The notes under the pieces were generated by a model. The model worked only from the letters and a program-made list of their open reading frames with translations. It made no database searches and was not told the DNA's origin. Positions 50,905 through 60,580 of a DNA stretch of 60,580 bases are shown here, in pieces (positions within the stretch are counted from its first letter, which is position 1; every line of letters begins with the position of its first letter). The stretch spans positions 1-60,580 of the forward strand of contig NZ_NPBY01000082.1 in assembly GCF_002272015.1 (NCBI RefSeq). Reading direction: 5' to 3'. The translations under genes and the position numbers were made by a program. The stretch comes from Paenibacillus campinasensis. Its GTDB lineage: Bacteria; Bacillota; Bacilli; Paenibacillales; Paenibacillaceae.

Positions 50905-51882
<978 letters not shown>

Positions 51883-52263
51883 CACATTACCTCCTTAGGT
51901 TCCTATCGAGATTGGAAAAGACCGTTTCCCCATGCCACATCTTGAAGCAGTGAAACAAGCGGCAGGCTGGCGTGAGGGCGGGTGAAAGCATGGTGAAAAG
52001 CGTGCATGACGGACATCCCGTAGGCCATACAATCAGAGTACACAGCCAAACAAAGGATAGCTGGCTCAAGAGATGTAACCGCATACAATTGCAATTGCGT
52101 GTGAACAGTTGCTGCCAGATGGCGCATAAGCCAGCAAGAATAGCAGCGATCCCTACAAGCAAGCTGCTGGATGAGTGAATTAGGGTCCGGCAAGCAGGCA
52201 GCGGATACGTGGATAAGCGGGTAAAAAGACAACCGCGCTAGCGTGTAGACCCCGCTGTCCTCC
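51883..52263. other. 381-base gap between etfB and etfA
   Basis: The two subunit genes are normally adjacent. Here the gap holds the etfA ribosome site and an imperfect CAATTGCAATTG palindrome near 52086, but no accepted gene, terminator or FadR box. An open frame on the minus strand (51903-52232) is Cys/His/Leu-rich with no ribosome site and was not accepted. Confidence 0.5.
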
Positions 52264-53031
52264 CTAGATCACCTTGGATTGTGTCCGCAGCAGGGTGACC
52301 AGCTCGCGCGCAACCTCAGCCGGCTCGCCTTTCAGCATACGGCCGGCGCTTCGCTCCGGCGGAAGCGACAGGTCGCTGCGCCGTGTAGCCGGGAGGACAT
52401 CGTCCTCAGACAGGCCGAGGTCATCCAGCGTAAGCGTCTGCAGCGGCTTCTTCTTCGCTTTCATAATGCCGGGCAAGGACGGATAGCGCGGCTCGTTCAG
52501 GCCCTGCTGCGCGGTAAAGACCGCAGGCAGCTGAACCTCCAGCACCTCCAGATCGCCCTCGGCGTCCCGGTGCACCTCGGCGGTCGTGCCGCGGATCGCA
52601 AGCTTGGTGATCGAGCCGGCATGAGCGAATCCGAGCAGCTGTGCCAGCCGGATTGCCACCTGGCCCGAGCCGCGGTCCACCGAGAAGTTGCCGCCGAGGA
52701 TCAGGTCCGGTGCGGCTGTTGCCAGGTAGGCATGGAGCACTTTCGATACCGCATGCTCGTCATCGGGGATGCGCGCATCGGAGATCAGGACGGCATCGTC
52801 CGCACCCATGGCCAGCGCGGTCCGCAATGCCTCTACCGTCCGATCGGGCCCGACGGAGAGGAGCGTTACGCTGCCGCCAGCTTCATCACGAAGCTTGACG
52901 GCTTCTTCCACGGCATACTCGTCGTACGGGTTGATGACGAATTTGACACCGTCTTCGGCAATAGATCCGTTATCGATCTCAATTCTCTCCTCCGTATCAA
53001 ACGTTTGTTTCAGCAGAACAACAATCTTCAT
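52264..53031 (-). CDS. etfB: electron transfer flavoprotein beta subunit
   Basis: 255 residues. The start MKIVVLLKQTFDTEERIEID, INPYDEYAVEEAVKLRD, GPDRTVEALRTALAMGADDA and the AMP-binding GGNFSVDRGSGQVAIRLAQL (about 118-137) are typical of EtfB. LPAVFTAQQGLNEPRYPSLP with MKAKKK is the recognition-loop region contacting dehydrogenases. The ATG at 53031 follows AAAGGAG; the frame is open to 53067 without a site. It follows fadR by about 60 bases and is probably cotranscribed with it, under the FadR box at 53717. Confidence 0.95.
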   Translation of the reverse strand: MKIVVLLKQTFDTEERIEIDNGSIAEDGVKFVINPYDEYAVEEAVKLRDEAGGSVTLLSVGPDRTVEALRTALAMGADDAVLISDARIPDDEHAVSKVLHAYLATAAPDLILGGNFSVDRGSGQVAIRLAQLLGFAHAGSITKLAIRGTTAEVHRDAEGDLEVLEVQLPAVFTAQQGLNEPRYPSLPGIMKAKKKPLQTLTLDDLGLSEDDVLPATRRSDLSLPPERSAGRMLKGEPAEVARELVTLLRTQSKVI

Positions 53032-53090
53032 CGGTTCAGCTCTCCTTTCGAGTGGTGCCTTCATCAATATGAAAATCAGCAGGCCGTGCG

Positions 53091-53681
53091 TTATTTCCTG
53101 CTGGACACACCATTCAGAAAAAACTCCAGCGTCTCCTCCACCTGCTCGGACAGGGAATACTTGCGTCCCGATATGAGCCAGGAGGTTACCGCTTCGTCCA
53201 TCGCACCGAAAATGAGGTTGCGCACCAGCTTGACGTTCAGGTCAGAACGAAAGGTCTGCTCCCGAATGCCCTGTTCCAAAATATTCTCGATCAACACAAT
53301 ATATGGCTTCAAGGCACTGCCAATTTCCTTGCGCAGCTCCAGGTCGCTCTGCCGGAGCTCGATCTGTGTCACGTAAGCCAGCTCGGGATTGCTCTCCAGC
53401 TCCGAGAAGTGAATGCTGCACACGGTCCGAAGCGCCTCGACTGCGCCGGATGTTCCTTCCACGCTGGCGTGGAACTTTCCGACCAGCTCGCCGAGCTTCT
53501 CCTGGAACAGGCGGATCAGAATATCCTCTTTCCGTTTGAAATACAGATAGATGGTGCCGTCTGCGACACCGGCCGCCTTGGCGATCTTGGAAACCTGTGA
53601 GCGATGGTAGCCATTCTCGGCGAATACTTTCAGGGCGCCCTGGAGGATCATGTGATACTTCTCATTTTTTTTACTTGTCAT
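53091..53681 (-). CDS. fadR: TetR-family regulator of fatty acid degradation
   Basis: 196 residues. The HTH region ENGYHRSQVSKIAKAAGVAD and GTIYLYFKRKEDILIRLF is nearly the same as I recall for Bacillus subtilis FadR. So are QIELRQSDLELRKEI and FGAMDEAVTSW in the ligand-binding part. FadR represses beta-oxidation genes and is released by long-chain acyl-CoA. An 18-bp perfect FadR box lies just upstream (53717-53734), between the promoter and this gene. It is followed by etfB and etfA and is divergent from fadF-fadN-fadA. Unlike in B. subtilis, the lcfA gene is not adjacent. Confidence 0.95.
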   Translation of the reverse strand: MTSKKNEKYHMILQGALKVFAENGYHRSQVSKIAKAAGVADGTIYLYFKRKEDILIRLFQEKLGELVGKFHASVEGTSGAVEALRTVCSIHFSELESNPELAYVTQIELRQSDLELRKEIGSALKPYIVLIENILEQGIREQTFRSDLNVKLVRNLIFGAMDEAVTSWLISGRKYSLSEQVEETLEFFLNGVSSRK

Positions 53682-53716
53682 ATGTTCACCCCGGTGTTAG
53701 AATACAGTTAAAATTA

Positions 53717-53734
53717 TGAATGAATACTCATTCA
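53717..53734. promoter_or_regulatory. FadR operator
   Basis: TGAATGAATACTCATTCA fits the known FadR consensus TGAATGANTANTCATTCA at every fixed position. It lies a few bases after the expected transcription start of fadR-etfB-etfA, a simple repressing position. Confidence 0.9.
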
Positions 53735-53747
53735 TTTCTTGCTTTCC

Positions 53748-53776
53748 ATCATAAAATACGTTCAGGTCATTGTCAA
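53748..53776 (-). promoter_or_regulatory. sigma-A promoter of fadR-etfB-etfA
   Basis: On the minus strand TTGACA (53776-53771), a 17-base spacer and TATGAT (53753-53748): a consensus -35 and a near-consensus -10. Confidence 0.85.
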
Positions 53777-53980
53777 CGGCGGGTTGTGCCCAACCAGGAT
53801 CAAGCGGGCGTAAATGGAGCAGCAGGCATCCTCTGGGATCGAATAACATAGACCTTCATATCGCAATATCAAGATGGCAGTGTACTGCTGAGCTCGGCAG
53901 CGAGAGGAGTCGGAAACGGTGACAGCAGCCCGGAACAGCAACGAGTACGGGACTCCGTGTCTGGGCTCAGCCTAGCTTTA

Positions 53981-54026
53981 GGACTCAGCACTCAGCACTC
54001 AGCACTCAGTACTCAGCACTCAGTAC
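53981..54026 (+). repeat. heptanucleotide tandem repeat (GCACTCA)n
   Basis: Six units of GCACTCA or its variants GGACTCA and GTACTCA run head to tail from 53981, plus a partial GTAC. It lies in the long gap (53777-54381) between the divergent beta-oxidation units. GCAAGCA/AGCAGC-like words recur near 54090-54115. No open frame in the gap is convincing. Confidence 0.85.
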
Positions 54027-54202
54027 AACGGCGTACAGTAGAAGTACGCAGCATTTTAAGCACGTTGTGAATGGTGCTCCGGCAGAGAGCTCAGCAAGCA
54101 GCAAGCAGCATGCAGTATCCGTACTCCGCTAGGACAGACGTTTAGCTGACATCGCAGGTACCGCACAGGGCGATCATGGAAGGTCTAATCATGCTCCTTA
54201 TA

Positions 54203-54216
54203 TGTAAGCGCTTAAT
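54203..54216. promoter_or_regulatory. cre-like site upstream of fadF
   Basis: TGTAAGCGCTTAAT agrees with the cre consensus at 12 of 14 positions, with a perfect AAGCGCTT core. It lies about 165 bases before fadF. Carbon catabolite control of fad genes is known in Bacillus, which makes it plausible. Confidence 0.45.
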
Positions 54217-54381
54217 ATGGTGGTTGTTACAATATTGGACATCCCGCACATGCCGGAAGGAGTGAAATGCCGATGACAACCGGAACAACAGCACCTGCAC
54301 CATGTCTATTGATCAGTAAAACCATTCAACCGTTCACACTCAGGTGAAGAGGAGGAAATTAACGCAAGGAGCTGAGAAGCT

Positions 54382-56558
54382 ATGTTACTGCAATGGATCA
54401 ACGCCCTGCTCTTTGTCGGAATTACGGGCTGGGCGGTCTATATGTTTGCCGCCGTGGTTTACCGCCGGTACTTGTACATTCGGCTGGGAAAGCCGGTTCG
54501 GCTGACAAGGGAGCTGAAAGCACGTCTGTCCCAGTTTGCCATTCAGGTGTTCGGCCAGAGCAAGCTGTTGAAAGACCGCAGGAGCGGGGTCATGCACTTC
54601 ATTGTGTTTTATGGATTTATTATTTTGCAATTCGGGGCGCTGGACATCATCTGGAAAGGATTAAGCGGGCATGCGCTGCCGATTCCGGGGTACGAAGCTT
54701 TTATTCTGATGCAGGAGATCACCGTGGTGCTCATTCTGGCAGCCATCGGATATGCCGCCTACCGCCGCTATGGCGAGAAGCTGAAACGGCTGAAACGGGG
54801 GTGGAAGCCGAGCGTTGTGGTCTATTTTATCACCTCGCTGATGGTGTCGGTGCTGCTGACGATGGCTTTTGAGCGATTGCATGAAGGGCATCCGTGGTCG
54901 GCCTTGGCTCCGGTATCTTCGAGCATTGCCGCCGGGTTCGCCTGGATGCCGGAGGCGGCTGTTGCGGCTGCTTATTATGGGTTCTGGTGGGTTCATCTGC
55001 TGATTTTGCTCTCGTTTCTGGTGTACGTACCTCAGTCGAAGCATTTTCATCTCATTACCGCGCCAGTCAACATTCTGGTCCGCCGCACCGACCCTCCGAG
55101 CAAGCTCAGCAAGCTGGATCTGGAGGATGAGGAGGCAGAGTCGTTCGGCACGGGGACGATTGAGCATTTTACGCAAAAACAGCTGCTTGATCTATACGCC
55201 TGCGTGGAATGCGGGAGATGCACCAGCGTCTGCCCGGCTTCCAGCACCGGTAAACTGCTGTCCCCCATGCACATGATTGTAAAACTCCGCGATCACCTTA
55301 CGGAGAAGGGCGCAGCCCTCACCTCCAAATCCCCGTGGATGCCGCAGGCCATATTCGGTTCCCCGGGCGTCCACCGCATGGCTGCCACGGATCTGGCGCT
55401 TGTCGGCTGGAAGGGGGAGGGGATGACAGACATCGGGCCGACGATGGCCGTGCAGCAGCGCGCCTGGCATCAAGTGGAAGGTGTAAGCCCGAGGGATGTC
55501 CAGCTGATCGGGGGGGTCATGACCGAGGAGGAAATATGGGCCTGTACAACTTGCCGGAATTGTGAGGATCAGTGTCCTGTGGCGAACGAGCATGTTGACA
55601 AAATCGTCGACCTTCGCCGCCATCTCGTCCTGATGGAGGGCAGCGTGCCGCAGGAGGGCCAGCGGGCGATGCAGAACATCGAGCGCCAGGGCAATCCGTG
55701 GGGAATCAGCCGCTCGGAACGGAGCAAATGGGTGCAGGAGATCGATCCGGAAGGAACGATGGACTTGAGCATCCCCACCGTCAAGGACAACCCGGATTTT
55801 GAGGTGCTGTTCTTTGTCGGCTCGATGGGCTCCTACGATAACCGCAGCCGCAAAATCACCCGCGCCTTCGTCCGGCTCATGAACGAAGCAAATGTCAACT
55901 TCGCCATCCTCGGCAATGAGGAGAAGAACTCCGGCGATACGCCGCGCCGACTCGGCAACGAGTTTCTGTTTCAGCAATTGTGTCAGGAGAACGTCGAGAT
56001 CTTCCGCAAATACAACGTGACCAAAATCGTTACCGCCTGTCCGCACACCTTCAATATATTCAAGAACGAATACCCCGATTTCGGGCTGGAAGCCGAGGTG
56101 ATTCATCACACGGAACTGCTGGATCAGCTGCTGAAGGAAGGTCGGCTGGTGCCAACACATCCGGTCCGGGAAAAAATCACATACCACGATTCCTGCTACC
56201 TTGGGCGCTACAACGATGTGTACGATCAGCCCCGCAATGTGCTGCGCGCGATCCCTGGCGTAGAGCTGCTGGAGATGGCGCGCAGCCGGGAGAACGGCAT
56301 GTGCTGCGGTGCGGGAGGCGGCCGGATGTGGATGGAGGAAGACGAGGGCAAGCGGGTCAATCTGGCCCGAACCGAGCAGGCGCTGGCCGTATCGCCAACG
56401 ATGATCAGCTCCGCCTGCCCCTACTGTCTGACGATGCTGGAGGACGGCACGAAGCTGAAGGAGGTTGAGGAGCACGTCAGAACGCGGGATATCGCGGAGA
56501 TTTTGGAGGAATCGGTCTTTGGTCTGTCTCAAACTCAAGAACAGGAGGTTGTCGTGCA

Positions 56559-56562
<4 letters not shown>
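54382..56562 (+). CDS. fadF: FadF-type membrane iron-sulfur oxidoreductase
   Basis: 726 residues. About 1-230 has five or so membrane helices resembling the nitrate reductase gamma/heme-binding type. Two 4Fe-4S motifs follow, CVECGRCTSVCP (about 274) and CTTCRNCEDQCPV (about 388). Two CCG domains lie in the C-terminal half (CYLGRYNDV about 605; MCCGAGGG about 640). This matches B. subtilis FadF (YwjF), thought to pass electrons from EtfAB to the quinone pool. The ATG at 54382 follows AAGGAG. It heads fadF-fadN-fadA, with the fadN start overlapping its stop (ATGA). No FadR box is seen close to this gene. Confidence 0.92.
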
Positions 56563-58997
<2,435 letters not shown>

Positions 58998-59140
58998 GGA
59001 ATTGGCTGGGCCCGGTCCTGGCGGGCGGGCCGTCAAATGAGAGATTCGGCAACCGGTATGAGCTGATCGCGGCCGGTCTGGTCGTTATCGAAAAAACCAG
59101 TGAGTGTGGCAATCCAACAATTCAAGTTGAGGTGAATGGC

Positions 59141-60343
59141 ATGAGAGAAGCGGTCATCGTATCACTGGCCCGCACGCCGGTCGGCAGGGCCAAGAAGGGA
59201 AGCTTGGCCCAGACGAGGGTGGAAGACCTTGGCAAGGCGGTTCTGGAAGCCGTCATCGAGCGGGCTCCTGGGCTGCAAAAAGAGGACGTGGATGATGTTA
59301 TTCTGGGCTGCGCCATGCCGGAGGGTGAACAGGGGCTTAACGTGGCCCGCATTATTTCCTTGTATGCGAATTATCCGGTTACCGTTCCGGCGATGACGGT
59401 GAACCGTTTTTGCTCATCGGGCCTGCAGGCCATCGCTTTTGCGGCCGAGCGGATTATGCTGGGCTATGCCGATGTCATCGTGGCCGGTGGCGTGGAAAGC
59501 ATGAGCCATGTGCCTATGACCGGCTTCAAGCCGGCACCGCACCTGGGCATCGTCGAGGATATGCCCGAGGTGTATATGGCTATGGGGCATACCGCTGAGG
59601 AGGTGGCGCGGCGGTTCGGGATTACCCGCGAAGCGCAGGATGCCTTCGCAGCAAGCAGCCATCGCAAGGCAGCAGCTGCCATCGCCAGTGGCAAATTCGA
59701 AGCGGAAATTGTGCCGCTCGACGTCACGCTCACGGCAGCCGATGAGCGCGGCAAGCCGCGCGCCACGAGCTTCACCTTCCGTATGGATGAAGGTGTCCGC
59801 CCGGACACTTCCACCGATGTGCTCGCCCGGCTGAAGCCGGCCTTCTCCCTCGGCGGGACGGTGACCGCGGGCAATGCATCGCAGACGAGCGACGGCGCTG
59901 CGGCGGTGGCGGTCATGAGCCGCGAGAAGGCGGAGGAGCTGGGCCTGAGGCCGCTGGCGGCCTTCCGGTCCTTTGCCCTGGCGGGCGTGGAGCCTGAAAT
60001 TATGGGAGTGGGGCCTGTGGAAGCCATCCCGAAGGCGCTCCGCATGGCGGGAATTGATCTGGATCAGGTGGCTGCGTTCGAGATTAACGAAGCCTTTGCT
60101 TCCCAATGCCTGCACATTATTCAGGCGCTGGAGCTGGATGAGGGCAAAGTCAACGTCAACGGCGGCGCAATTGCACTTGGCCACCCCCTCGGCTGCACCG
60201 GCGCCAAGCTTACCGTCAGCCTCGTATCCGAGCTGGCCCGCCGCGGCGGCGGCTACGGCGTCGTGAGCATGTGCATCGGCGGCGGCATGGGCGCAGCCGG
60301 CGTGTTCGAGGTGTTCGCCGCCGACGCCGTGCAGCCAGCCTAG
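59141..60343 (+). CDS. fadA: acetyl-CoA C-acyltransferase (3-ketoacyl-CoA thiolase)
   Basis: 400 residues, thiolase fold. The acyl-accepting Cys is in NRFCSSGLQAIAF (Cys91). The general-base His is in GHPLGCTGAK (His348) and the second Cys in MCIGGGMGAAG (Cys378). NEAFASQ completes the site. It releases acetyl-CoA in the last step of beta-oxidation. The ATG at 59141 follows TTGAGGTG; GTG 59132 lies inside that site. A 143-base spacer separates it from fadN. It corresponds to FadA of Bacillus; an acyl-CoA dehydrogenase gene (fadE) is expected beyond the window but is not visible. Confidence 0.95.
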   Translation: MREAVIVSLARTPVGRAKKGSLAQTRVEDLGKAVLEAVIERAPGLQKEDVDDVILGCAMPEGEQGLNVARIISLYANYPVTVPAMTVNRFCSSGLQAIAFAAERIMLGYADVIVAGGVESMSHVPMTGFKPAPHLGIVEDMPEVYMAMGHTAEEVARRFGITREAQDAFAASSHRKAAAAIASGKFEAEIVPLDVTLTAADERGKPRATSFTFRMDEGVRPDTSTDVLARLKPAFSLGGTVTAGNASQTSDGAAAVAVMSREKAEELGLRPLAAFRSFALAGVEPEIMGVGPVEAIPKALRMAGIDLDQVAAFEINEAFASQCLHIIQALELDEGKVNVNGGAIALGHPLGCTGAKLTVSLVSELARRGGGYGVVSMCIGGGMGAAGVFEVFAADAVQPA

Positions 60344-60580
60344 CCGGTCCGGTGAGGGCCGCTCGGCTCGCACCGTGGCGTAGCCGCTGGATTGGCCCGG
60401 CGCGGGCGGGTGATGCTGTGGGCCAAGATTGCGCGGCCTCGCGTAGAAACGCCCCGATGCACTCCAGCCGCTTCGGCAGCTGGTTGTAGGCCGTCGCCCA
60501 CTATCGCCGTCCCGCCGAGTGAGCGTGGCAGCAGCCGAACACGGCCTGGCCACGAGCCCCACCCCACCCAGGCGGAGGCC
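60344..60580. other. very GC-rich tail without an accepted gene
   Basis: The last 237 bases are clearly richer in G and C than the rest. They contain open frames on both strands only because stop codons are rare; all are Arg/Pro/Ala-rich and lack ribosome sites. No terminator with a T run was seen after fadA. The stretch is intergenic or part of a gene whose body lies outside the window. Confidence 0.4.

Noticed and set aside
51903..52232. A 109-codon minus-strand frame between etfB and etfA
   Set aside because: No ribosome site. Composition is Cys/His/Leu-rich with no recognisable family, so it is treated as chance.
53981..54026. Short repeats considered as a CRISPR array
   Set aside because: Units are seven bases with no spacers and no cas genes nearby.
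59414..60562. A 382-codon minus-strand frame
   Set aside because: Antisense to fadA and continuing into the GC-rich tail, where stops are rare. No motif or ribosome site.

Overview
The window reads as the chromosome of a moderately GC-rich, spore-former-type Firmicute, most likely Paenibacillus or a close relative. The reasons are: strong AGGAGG-type ribosome binding sites; sigma-A promoters; a large S-layer (SLH) protein; LplB/LplC-type sugar ABC systems without their own ATPase; a Bacillus-type FadR with its exact operator; and a receptor/peptide pair resembling those reported from Paenibacillus polymyxa. The genus is inference. No rRNA, tRNA, CRISPR array, insertion sequence or prophage is seen.

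Layout. 1-8.1 kb: alpha/beta hydrolase, giant SLH surface protein, thioredoxin-like protein, DUF2294-like protein. 8.4-15.1 kb: a six-gene operon of binding protein, nucleoside hydrolase, two permeases, ATPase and adenine deaminase. The transporter looks like a polyamine importer, but its companions point to purine nucleosides or bases. 15.2-16.8 kb: an AT-rich island with an HTH/TPR-type receptor and, overlapping its 3' end, an unlisted 36-residue peptide gene, probably a quorum-sensing pair. 16.9-18.5 kb: ECF sigma/anti-sigma pair. 18.5-22.4 kb: ArsR-type regulator divergent from a GH2 enzyme, with a 22-bp operator-like palindrome between them. 22.6-24.7 kb: MFS exporter divergent from a TetR regulator. 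25.0-31.5 kb: M50-like membrane protein divergent from a tight three-gene cassette (TerB-N/TerB-C protein, BrxD-like ATPase, Lhr/BrxHI-like helicase), a candidate defence or DNA-stress system.

31.5-38.3 kb: LacI regulator, two permeases, a lipoprotein binding protein and a GH30 glycosidase, with three identical AAAACGTTTT operators. 38.5-44.8 kb: PrpR-like regulator, phosphoesterase, KdgT-family transporter, DUF1537 kinase and PdxA-type dehydrogenase, fitting catabolism of threonate-like four-carbon acids. 44.8-46.4 kb: a second sigma/anti-sigma pair whose sigma frame carries an A7 slippery run exactly where a -1 shift would end it at the anti-sigma start. 46.7-50.6 kb: nucleotidyltransferase-fold protein, alpha/beta hydrolase, ANT(4')-like protein, LOG-family protein. 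50.9-60.3 kb: beta-oxidation locus (fadR-etfB-etfA divergent from fadF-fadN-fadA) with a perfect FadR box beside a consensus promoter.

The best candidates for new biology are the receptor/peptide pair at 15.2-16.8 kb, the TerB/ATPase/helicase cassette at 25.9-31.5 kb, and the frameshift-type junction at 45.8 kb. All functions come from reading motifs and family resemblance; no database search was run.
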